From the NCBI GenBank assembly GCA_029883255.1, contig JAOUJL010000070.1, forward strand, positions 1 through 7,198: a DNA stretch of 7,198 nt, read 5' to 3'. Both the position numbers and the translations under genes were made by a program. Of the stretch, positions 1 through 4,799 are shown one piece after another. Under the pieces are notes generated by a model that was not told the origin of the DNA, ran no database searches, and worked only from the letters and a program-made list of their open reading frames with translations. Numbering within the stretch: position 1 is the first letter of the stretch; each line of letters begins with the position of its first letter. Source of the DNA: Candidatus Bathyarchaeota archaeon. Lineage in GTDB: Archaea > Thermoproteota > Bathyarchaeia > Bathyarchaeales > Bathyarchaeaceae.

Positions 1-430
1 CATCCACACTCGCGAGCAACTTGATATTAATGTCCAAATCTTCATTTTTTACCAATTGGCGCATTGCACCGAGAGCTGCCGCTATCCCAGATTTGTTGTC
101 TGCTGCGCCTCGGCCATACGCTTTTCCATCCTCAATGGTTAATTTGAATGGAGGATGCTTCCACCCTTCACCCGGGGGAACAACATCAAAATGGGACTCA
201 AGAAGCAACGTCGTATCAGACCCTGAATCTAAAGTCACAATCACATTTGGACGCGACAATCCATCCTTAGCAGCCTTTTCCCCATTTAAAATCTCGACGT
301 CTAAAGCACTTTTCTTGGCTTCGTCTACAATAATAGAAGCGCATTTGTCATACCCCACCTTCGTTGTTGAAACAGTGTCCACTTCAACCAGTTTTGAAAG
401 AAGCTCGATTTCATAGTCGATAGAACTCAA
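1..430 (-). CDS. M20-family metallohydrolase (ArgE/DapE/CPG2-like), N-terminal part, cut by window edge
   Basis: Members of this family are cytosolic di-metal amidohydrolases or peptidases, such as acetylornithine deacetylase, succinyl-diaminopimelate desuccinylase, carboxypeptidase G2 and dipeptidases. The visible 143 residues carry the family signatures. SHFDVVPPGEGW (residues 79-90) supplies the metal ligand His80 and the catalytic-site Asp82. It is followed by HPPF, then by GRGAADNKSG (107-116), where Asp111 is the metal-bridging aspartate. The Glu-Glu motif that should follow lies just off the window, so the gene is truncated by the edge and not visibly broken. The start is TTG at 430, chosen because AGGTGGAG ends 7 nt upstream. 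A second TTG at 437 is out of frame and soon meets a stop. The substrate cannot be assigned from this half: lysine or arginine biosynthesis and peptide catabolism are all possible. The family call is very secure. Confidence 0.93.
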   Translation of the reverse strand, partial: MSSIDYEIELLSKLVEVDTVSTTKVGYDKCASIIVDEAKKSALDVEILNGEKAAKDGLSRPNVIVTLDSGSDTTLLLESHFDVVPPGEGWKHPPFKLTIEDGKAYGRGAADNKSGIAAALGAMRQLVKNEDLDINIKLLASVD

Positions 431-437
431 ATTTCAA

Positions 438-445
438 CTCCACCT
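438..445 (-). promoter_or_regulatory. Ribosome binding site deciding a TTG start
   Basis: AGGTGGAG on the minus strand pairs through AGGTG with the usual archaeal 16S 3' end. It lies 7 nt before the TTG at 430. It fixes the start of the M20 gene, for which no ATG is available nearby. Confidence 0.7.
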
Positions 446-506
446 GAAAGGTTTTTTCAATAATATTACTTCACATCTACATAGGCCATAAATAAGGATA
501 TAGTAT

Positions 507-520
507 CTGAAAAGAAAACA
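507..520 (-). terminator. Possible T-rich terminator after the HExxH gene
   Basis: The minus strand reads CTGTTTTCTTTTC about 115 nt downstream of the stop codon of the HExxH gene. Archaeal RNA polymerase terminates at such U-rich runs without needing a hairpin. A weak 4-bp GCGC/GCGC hairpin with an AT-rich 6-nt loop lies upstream of it at 556-569. This is a suggestion only. Confidence 0.25.
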
Positions 521-635
521 GTAGGTTTGAGCGAGCAATAGAGGCATTCAGGAGTGCGCAAATAAGCGCGAATTTCCGATGAGAATGCGAAGTGTTTATG
601 CAAACTAACAAGGCAACTAAGATTTTACATCCGTG

Positions 636-1517
636 CTACTTCCAGTTCTGAAACCACGATTCAAAATTTGGAAGTGAATGTTGTATTCTCCTGATGAAAA
701 ATTCTTCGCCATATTCCATTTCGTCGATTGTCTTCTTGAGAAAGTTTTCACCATACCTTTGATAAAGTTCTTCTGCCATCAACATGAACTTTCCATATTG
801 ATACCAGAAAAGATTAGTAGCTCCCGGCATCGACACCATCTCCTTGTATTGCTTGCCAAAGCAACGCAAGTTTGTGTATTTAACCAGAGACTTCCCACCT
901 TCGTAACAAATCTTCCCTATCAAAAACCACTTTTTAGCGTATTCGTCACTGCTCTTCTTTAAGAACGAATAAAAAACGTATTGACAGAAGAATTCAGTAA
1001 ACCACGCTAAGTCTGAAAAGTGGAACGCTGAAGAGGATATTATCTGGAAGAAAATATGGTTAGTTTCACAAAAAACGTGAGTAAACTCATGCACTATTGT
1101 TAATGAGAAGAGATTTAAGTTGAAGTTTTGGAAAAAGGACGATTTAAAATCTCTACCTTCTTGTCTAATCGTTGACAGAAACTCCTCCTTCAATCTTTGA
1201 GGAGCCGCATTACATAAGGTAAACAAGCCTTTTCTCCAGAATTCAGGAACATCTGAGCTGTAATAGACCAGGTGGGGCGTATGATAGGGCTTAAAAAAGG
1301 GACCATGCTCATATTTCTGCGGCAATTTAAGCCTCTTCCAATCCTCAGCGTCCAACACAAGCAACTCCACCTCGGGTTTCTTCTGGAAAAAGTCGATAAG
1401 ATACGCATACGCTTGATTACCAGCATCAATCAGAACTTTAGCTTGCTTGCCGTAACCCTTAGAATAATGCCCTGAAATAAACTCTAATCTCATGCTTTCA
1501 AAATCGCCTAGTTGCAA
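636..1517 (-). CDS. Putative gluzincin-like zinc metalloprotease (HExxH), unusually phenylalanine-rich
   Basis: I do not recognise a named family for this 293-residue protein. It contains VHEFTHVF, an HExxH zinc site (His143, Glu144, His147). A helix AWFTEFFCQY follows, where Glu175 is the likely third zinc ligand; it resembles the W-x-x-E-x-x-x-x-Y segment of gluzincins. There are 27 residues between His147 and Glu175. The N-terminal 120 residues show no known motif. No signal peptide or clear membrane span is seen, so a cytosolic protein is inferred. Phenylalanine makes up 34 of 293 residues (about 12 percent), with many Trp and Tyr, which is far above normal. The start is TTG at 1517, supported by AGGTGGA 6 nt upstream; ATG at codon 9 is the alternative. 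It lies 80 bp after the HAD gene, with its own TATA-like box. The metal site is likely real. The substrate is unknown. Confidence 0.72.
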   Translation of the reverse strand: MQLGDFESMRLEFISGHYSKGYGKQAKVLIDAGNQAYAYLIDFFQKKPEVELLVLDAEDWKRLKLPQKYEHGPFFKPYHTPHLVYYSSDVPEFWRKGLFTLCNAAPQRLKEEFLSTIRQEGRDFKSSFFQNFNLNLFSLTIVHEFTHVFCETNHIFFQIISSSAFHFSDLAWFTEFFCQYVFYSFLKKSSDEYAKKWFLIGKICYEGGKSLVKYTNLRCFGKQYKEMVSMPGATNLFWYQYGKFMLMAEELYQRYGENFLKKTIDEMEYGEEFFIRRIQHSLPNFESWFQNWK

Positions 1518-1523
1518 CTGGTA

Positions 1524-1530
1524 TCCACCT
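1524..1530 (-). promoter_or_regulatory. Ribosome binding site for the TTG start at 1517
   Basis: AGGTGGA on the minus strand lies 6 nt before TTG. The same heptamer occurs before the TTG of the M20 gene. It favours TTG over the internal ATG at codon 9, which has no SD at good spacing. Confidence 0.65.
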
Positions 1531-1565
1531 TTTCAATAAATCAGTCATCTTTCAATGGATGCTGT

Positions 1566-1575
1566 GATTATAAGG
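1566..1575 (-). promoter_or_regulatory. TATA-like box for the HExxH gene
   Basis: CCTTATAATC on the minus strand, between the HAD stop codon and the HExxH start. Its centre near 1570 predicts transcription starting near 1545, leaving a leader of roughly 28 nt that contains the SD. The core CCTTATAA is shared with the box upstream of the HAD gene, which suggests both are real promoters and that the two genes can be transcribed separately. Confidence 0.4.
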
Positions 1576-1597
1576 GTTAAGCTCTAATTAATGTTCT

Positions 1598-2248
1598 TTA
1601 CTTCGGTAGTACTGATAGCTTTTTCCAGTTTTTGACGACTCGGGTGGCACCGTTGGCTAGGTAATCTTGAGGTGAAAAACGTTTCTTTCTCAGCAGACCT
1701 ACTTTGTCAGGAACGGGATGTTTTCTGTAGGCAGCGAAGAAACCTGGATAGTCGTCGACCACCCGAATAACATTGTACCGTTTCAGTATTTTGGAGAATA
1801 TGGTGGATCGGATCTCCACCACCGAAGATTGTGAAGAGTAGCTCATCCAGTCGTTGAGAGCGAACATTTCCAAGTCGGTTCCATGCGTAGGGAAACCGAA
1901 TTTTCTCAATTCGTCTAATGTGAGTTGCCGCATGTTTTCTGTTCGTCCAGTCAGATAAGCCAATTTGTAGTCTTTACTCCAGTTCTGGAGAACTTCCGAG
2001 GCATAGGGAATAGGTCTGTCAAGTTCGATGAGATCAGCCCCACCTTCTTCGATGCAGAGAGTAAGCATCCAAAACTTCTCCCAAACCTCCCTGTTTGAAA
2101 AAGCATATTTCCTAAGAATTTCCAGCGATCCTTGAGACTCCACCTCTTGCCTAGGAATCTCTCTGCCCAGAACACGACACCATGCCGCGTATCTTCTGCG
2201 TTCAGTGTCAATTATCGTATCATCAATGTCGACGACGATGGCGTCCAT
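1598..2248 (-). CDS. HAD-superfamily hydrolase, probable phosphatase
   Basis: HAD enzymes form an aspartyl-phosphate on the first Asp of motif I. This 216-residue protein has motif I at its N-terminus, VVDIDDTIIDTE (Asp7 nucleophile, Asp9 acid/base, Thr11). Motif II is LAYLTGRT (Thr100). Motif III is probably a Lys within KILKR (153-157). The metal-binding motif IV is VVDDYPG (Asp165, Asp166). All catalytic residues are present. The LTGR form of motif II is common in acid-phosphatase and polynucleotide 3'-phosphatase-like HADs, so a nucleotide or nucleic acid phosphatase is possible but unproven. The segment after motif I (about residues 20-90) is a helical cap. ATG at 2248 is chosen: it puts motif I at the usual distance from the start, GGAG lies 10 nt upstream, and the TATA-like box would otherwise fall inside the longer frame that reaches TTG at 2329. 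It is divergent from the flavoprotein gene. The pathway is unknown. Confidence 0.85.
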   Translation of the reverse strand: MDAIVVDIDDTIIDTERRRYAAWCRVLGREIPRQEVESQGSLEILRKYAFSNREVWEKFWMLTLCIEEGGADLIELDRPIPYASEVLQNWSKDYKLAYLTGRTENMRQLTLDELRKFGFPTHGTDLEMFALNDWMSYSSQSSVVEIRSTIFSKILKRYNVIRVVDDYPGFFAAYRKHPVPDKVGLLRKKRFSPQDYLANGATRVVKNWKKLSVLPK

Positions 2249-2298
2249 AAGACCTATTCTCCAGCGGATCGATTCTTGGCAAAGTCTACTGTCCTTTT

Positions 2299-2308
2299 CT
2301 TTATAAGG
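2299..2308 (-). promoter_or_regulatory. TATA-like box for the HAD gene
   Basis: CCTTATAAAG on the minus strand. It predicts a transcript start near 2278 and a leader of about 30 nt before ATG 2248. This supports the shorter HAD start. Confidence 0.45.
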
Positions 2309-2390
2309 AATGTGTATGCTAACTGACAAAGCAAAACGTATAGTTATTCACTTTTTGTAAGGACTTTTCTCCATCAACGAAACCGTATCG

Positions 2391-2400
2391 GATATAAAAT
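2391..2400 (+). promoter_or_regulatory. TATA-like box for the geranylgeranyl reductase family gene
   Basis: GATATAAAAT lies about 57 nt before the centre of the GTG start at 2453. A second AT-rich element, CTTTTTATC, follows at 2401. With usual archaeal spacing, transcription would begin near 2420-2432. It shares the roughly 200-bp divergent gap with the HAD promoter. Confidence 0.35.
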
Positions 2401-2452
2401 CTTTTTATCAAACTTGATTGACTTGTAGAAGTGATGTGCTTGCAAAATAAAC

Positions 2453-3724
2453 GTGGACGAGAGAGCCACTAAAGCTTTTAGCACCATGCTGTGTGGAATC
2501 ACCTTGAACGACAAATTTGACGCGGTTGTTGTCGGAGGCGGCCCATGTGGCTCATTCTCTGCATTTACAATGGCAAAGCAGGGCATGAACGTTATAGTTT
2601 GTGAAGAACACAAGGAAATTGGTGTCCCCACCCATTGTGCTGGGCATCTGAGCCTTTCCGGTCTGAAACGTTTAGGCCTACATTTGCCATCGAACGTTGT
2701 TGATAACGAGTTTAAAGGAGCAGTTTTACACTCTCAGCATGGAAAGGAATTTTCTGTTAGGTTCAATTCTCCAGTAACTTGCGTTGTTAACAGAGAACTT
2801 TTCGACAAATATCTTTCCAATCTCGCCATGAAAGCGGGAGCGCAATACCTTTTTGGATCAAAAGCAGAATCGTTGGTTGTAGATTCTGGTTTTGTCAAAG
2901 GAGTTGCTATTAGAGGAGAGAGAACTAAAGAAACCTTAACATCCAGCCTTGTGATAGACGCTGAAGGATGCTCATCTGTTCTTCTAAAGAAAGCGGGACT
3001 ACAAACGCTGGATTGTTCTATGATCGTGAACGCTGTCCAAGCTGAAGTTGATAGAGCCGATGACGTAAATATAAATGCTGTTGAAGTGTATCTCGGGCGA
3101 GAATATGCGCCAGGTTTTTTCGCTTGGATAATTCCGAAAAGAAACATGTCAGCTAGGGTGGGTTTAGCCACAAACATGGGTAACCCTCAAGAACATTTAC
3201 ATCGATTCATGCAAAAACATCCAGTGGCATCCAAAAAACTGAGAAAAAGCAAGATTACCCGCCTCTCTTTCCACCCTATCTCGCTGGGAGGAGCGATTCC
3301 TAAGACCTATTCAAATGGTCTTCTCATCGTAGGGGACGCAGCCTCGCAGGTGAAGCCCACAACAGGTGGTGGCGTAATATTTGGACTAATATGTTCCAGG
3401 ATTGCGGGGAACATTGCCTATGAGGCCTTACAGAACCACGATTTTTCCGAAACCTTTCTGTCGCATTACCAATCTAGATGGAAGGAACGAATAGGCTTCG
3501 ATCTAGCTGCAATGCGCCAGATAAGGAAACTGCTCAACCGCCTATCTGATTATAAAATTGACAGAATTATTGACTTGTGCGCAAGATTAGGGATAGATGC
3601 TATTCTAGAGGAAGTTGGAGACTTAGACTTTCAAGGGGCATCACTGATTCGTATGATTCGGCGCCCATCAACGCTCGCCATAACGCTTTACTCTATTTTT
3701 TCAGCGCTTACTACATCAATCTAG
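2453..3724 (+). CDS. Geranylgeranyl reductase family FAD-dependent oxidoreductase
   Basis: Family members use FAD to hydrogenate isoprenoid double bonds, in archaea chiefly the geranylgeranyl chains of membrane lipids, or quinone side chains. The 423-residue frame has the Rossmann FAD motif DAVVVGGGPCGS (23-34), with an acidic ribose-binding end CEE (50-52). The Cys segment GVPTHCAGH (57-65) matches the conserved P-x-x-CAG of archaeal members. EYAPGFFAWIIPK (217-229) corresponds to the family's PGGYxWxFP motif. The second FAD motif is VGDAASQVKPTTGGG (293-307). The tail (405-423) is hydrophobic and may touch the membrane. The start is uncertain. GTG 2453, ATG 2486 and TTG 2504 are in frame, and none has a good SD. 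TTG 2504 would give the family-typical N-terminus MNDKFDAVVVGGG, so up to 17 residues may be over-called. The exact substrate (archaeal lipid or quinone) is not decided by sequence. Confidence 0.92.
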   Translation: MDERATKAFSTMLCGITLNDKFDAVVVGGGPCGSFSAFTMAKQGMNVIVCEEHKEIGVPTHCAGHLSLSGLKRLGLHLPSNVVDNEFKGAVLHSQHGKEFSVRFNSPVTCVVNRELFDKYLSNLAMKAGAQYLFGSKAESLVVDSGFVKGVAIRGERTKETLTSSLVIDAEGCSSVLLKKAGLQTLDCSMIVNAVQAEVDRADDVNINAVEVYLGREYAPGFFAWIIPKRNMSARVGLATNMGNPQEHLHRFMQKHPVASKKLRKSKITRLSFHPISLGGAIPKTYSNGLLIVGDAASQVKPTTGGGVIFGLICSRIAGNIAYEALQNHDFSETFLSHYQSRWKERIGFDLAAMRQIRKLLNRLSDYKIDRIIDLCARLGIDAILEEVGDLDFQGASLIRMIRRPSTLAITLYSIFSALTTSI

Positions 3725-3808
3725 AAGTAATAGATGAACACTTAAGCCGACATGAAATAATTGAGATGTAGACCCAGAATGCCTGGATTCAAATATAAAA
3801 CCTCCAAG

Positions 3809-3833
3809 AAAACCCGCATATTTGTACGGTTTT
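3809..3833. terminator. Short hairpin between convergent genes, possible bidirectional terminator
   Basis: AAAACC (3809-3814) and GGTTTT (3828-3833) form a perfect 6-bp stem with a 13-nt loop. On either strand the 3' arm ends in TTTT. On the minus strand it continues with CTT and then a further T-rich stretch (TTTTATATTT, 3791-3800). The site lies between the stop codons of two convergent genes. The stem is short and AT-rich, so it may be chance. Confidence 0.3.
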
Positions 3834-3834
3834 G

Positions 3835-3855
3835 ACGCACATGCATGCATGGCGT
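3835..3855. repeat. Near-palindrome in the convergent gap
   Basis: A 21-bp element runs from ACGCAC through ATGCATGCAT to GGCGT. The 12-bp core CATGCATGCATG is self-complementary, and the outer ACGC/GCGT arms also match, with one mismatched pair in between. It could be a protein-binding site or part of a 3'-end structure. There is no direct evidence of function. Confidence 0.4.
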
Positions 3856-3902
3856 GTAGATTTTAGAGTTGACGTAGCATTTGCAGTTTATTTGGGTGCA
3901 CG

Positions 3903-4097
3903 TCAGAGGTTTCTGGCGCGCTTTTTTGCTTTTTTTATGTATTGTGAGACGGGGTAGTCCAGGCTGATTTCTTTGCAGTTCATGCAGATCCAACCTATCC
4001 TGAGTGATCTTTGTCGTCCGCTTGCTCCGCTGTGCACGTAGATACATCGCATTCCCAAGCCACATCTTGGGCATTCTGGTGCTGGCGTCCTTGGCAT
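3903..4097 (-). CDS. Small zinc-ribbon protein, apparently leaderless
   Basis: The 64-residue protein starts MPRTPAPECPRCG. It has two cysteine pairs, Cys9-P-R-Cys12 and Cys38-M-N-Cys41, typical of a zinc ribbon, plus an extra Cys18. The linker is basic, and the tail YIKKAKKRARNL (53-64) is strongly positive, which suggests contact with nucleic acid or the ribosome. Such small ribbons occur as ribosomal or transcription accessory proteins, but I do not recognise this one. ATG at 4097 is chosen. There is no SD, and a TATA-like box centred about 32 nt upstream would start the transcript at or next to this ATG, as in leaderless archaeal genes. A longer frame from TTG 4121 would run into the promoter. 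It converges on the flavoprotein gene and diverges from pth2. Confidence 0.68.
   Translation of the reverse strand: MPRTPAPECPRCGLGMRCIYVHSGASGRQRSLRIGWICMNCKEISLDYPVSQYIKKAKKRARNL
3922..3936 (+). terminator. Strong T-tract, likely terminator for plus-strand transcripts
   Basis: T6, then GC, then T7 on the plus strand is the strongest T-run in the window. It lies about 200 nt past the flavoprotein stop codon, inside and antisense to the Lys-rich tail of the zinc-ribbon gene (codons for KKAKK). It could end read-through transcription from the flavoprotein gene. Alternatively it only reflects AAA/AAG lysine codons. Confidence 0.35.
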
Positions 4098-4125
4098 TTT
4101 CAGAAAGAATAAATGTTGCACAACA

Positions 4126-4133
4126 ATTTAAAT
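4126..4133 (-). promoter_or_regulatory. TATA-like box for the zinc-ribbon gene
   Basis: ATTTAAAT on the minus strand is centred about 32 nt before ATG 4097. Transcription would therefore begin at, or within a few bases of, the start codon. This fits the absence of an SD. Confidence 0.45.
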
Positions 4134-4328
4134 ACTCGTGTAGACTTGGCGATCTAGTAAATAATTGATAAATATTCCATAGTTATTCTGCATTCATGCA
4201 CATATGTTTTAAAAATTTGATGATCTCAGAAGAGGAAGACCAACCAACTTCATCTGTTTAAGCTTTCCCTCCTCGTAGGCACGTATCCGACATCGCCACT
4301 TTTCCCGTTGCTAAGAAAACCTAAGTAC

Positions 4329-4336
4329 AATTTAAG
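4329..4336 (+). promoter_or_regulatory. Weak TATA-like box for the pth2-truD operon
   Basis: AATTTAAG is the best AT-rich candidate before pth2. It predicts a transcript start near 4358 and a leader of about 37 nt. That start would fall inside the hairpin at 4352-4373. So either the promoter lies further upstream or the hairpin is not transcribed whole. Confidence 0.25.
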
Positions 4337-4351
4337 TGTCACTGAGTAGTT

Positions 4352-4373
4352 GGTTTCAGTATGCTTTGAAACC
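4352..4373 (+). promoter_or_regulatory. Hairpin in the pth2 leader, upstream of its SD
   Basis: GGTTTCAG (4352-4359) pairs with TTGAAACC (4366-4373): seven Watson-Crick pairs plus one G-U around a 6-nt loop. It ends 11 nt before the GGAG SD of pth2. It may be a regulatory or mRNA-stabilising structure, or on the DNA level an inverted-repeat operator. Confidence 0.35.
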
Positions 4374-4384
4374 TGTGTTCTGTT

Positions 4385-4388
4385 GGAG
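4385..4388 (+). promoter_or_regulatory. Ribosome binding site deciding the pth2 start
   Basis: GGAG lies 6 nt before ATG 4395. The longer in-frame reading from GTG 4350 would add 15 residues not expected for Pth2, has no SD and would run through the hairpin. Confidence 0.6.
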
Positions 4389-4394
4389 TTCTTA

Positions 4395-4790
4395 ATGATG
4401 TTTCGGGACTATGTATCTGTTGGAAAAAATCAAGGTTTCAAATATAAACAGGTCATTATCCTTCGAGTCGACTTGGGAATGAGTGAAGGAAAGATCGCGG
4501 CTCAAGCTGGGCATGCAGCAGTTTCCGCGGCTGAGAAAGCGAGGAAGAAAAATCCACGCTGGTGGAGCACTTGGATGAAGGAGGGGCAATGTAAAATAGC
4601 TGTGAAAGCACGGTCTGAGCAAGAGCTTTTGGAGCTTGAGAAAAAAGCCAAGAAGCTGAAGCTGCCGTCAGCGTTGATTACCGATAGGGGGTTAACTGAA
4701 CTTCCATCAGGCACTGTAACATGTTTGGGAATAGGACCCGCCCCATCAAGCCAAGTGGACAAAATAACGGGCAGCCTCAACCTTTTCTGA
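4395..4790 (+). CDS. pth2: Peptidyl-tRNA hydrolase, Pth2 type
   Basis: Pth2 releases peptides from peptidyl-tRNA that drops off the ribosome, recycling the tRNA; it is the archaeal/eukaryotic form. The 131-residue protein has the family N-terminal block KYKQVIILRVDLGMSEGKIA (17-36), continuing with AQAGHAAVSA (36-45). Within it, GKxAAQxxHA contains conserved functional residues Lys33 and His40. The later motifs LITDRGLTEL (94-103, conserved Asp97) and TVTCLGIGPA (107-116) are also present. The body matches the usual length of about 115-120 residues, plus some 14 extra N-terminal residues. ATG 4395 is chosen for its GGAG SD; ATG 4398 directly follows and is equally possible. It is the first gene of an operon: its TGA stop overlaps the SD of truD. 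A cytosolic role in translation quality control is secure. Confidence 0.95.
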   Translation: MMFRDYVSVGKNQGFKYKQVIILRVDLGMSEGKIAAQAGHAAVSAAEKARKKNPRWWSTWMKEGQCKIAVKARSEQELLELEKKAKKLKLPSALITDRGLTELPSGTVTCLGIGPAPSSQVDKITGSLNLF

Positions 4791-4795
4791 GGAGA
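4789..4795 (+). promoter_or_regulatory. Ribosome binding site of truD overlapping the pth2 stop
   Basis: GAGGAGA begins inside the pth2 TGA (4788-4790). GGAG ends 5 nt before TTG 4800. Ribosomes finishing pth2 would sit on this site, so translational coupling is likely. It also justifies a TTG start for truD. Confidence 0.7.
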
Positions 4796-4799
4796 TTCT

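Larger units (their letters stand above)
4098..4394. other. Divergent intergenic region between zinc-ribbon gene and pth2
   Basis: This 297-bp stretch holds the two divergent promoters and a hairpin just before pth2. I see no tRNA, no complete C/D-box RNA and no repeat array. On the minus strand an uninterrupted frame ends in TGA at 4250-4252. It could be read from GTG 4342 as a 30-residue peptide ending VPTRRESLNR, but there is no SD or family match, so I do not call a gene. The stretch 4140-4320 remains unexplained. Confidence 0.5.

Noticed and set aside
21..416. Plus-strand open frame of 131 codons across the M20 gene
   Set aside because: The opposite strand encodes unmistakable M20 motifs with an SD. 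The plus frame is a mirror artefact with no recognisable domain.
556..569. GCGC-AAATAA-GCGC hairpin in the gap before the M20 gene
   Set aside because: The stem is only 4 bp plus a wobble, too short to call a functional element.
2249..2329. 27-residue N-terminal extension of the HAD protein from TTG 2329
   Set aside because: It would contain the TATA-like box, has no family similarity, and motif I sits at the normal distance from ATG 2248.
3742..4074. Minus-strand 110-codon frame overlapping the zinc-ribbon gene
   Set aside because: It is a shifted reading of the zinc-ribbon gene and has no domain. The CxxC pairs, stop position and leaderless start support the other frame.
4218..4275. Possible C/D-box guide RNA starting at TGATGA (4218-4223)
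   Set aside because: No CTGA D box at the expected 50-60 nt distance and no internal D'/C' pair. The opposite strand also lacks correct spacing.
4350..4394. Longer Pth2 start at GTG 4350
   Set aside because: No SD. It would put the hairpin inside the coding region and add 15 residues absent from the family, while ATG 4395 has GGAG at 6 nt.
3786..4450. Shared 12-mer TTCAAATATAAA at about 3787 and 4438
   Set aside because: One copy is within the pth2 coding sequence. An AT-rich 12-mer repeated once is compatible with chance.
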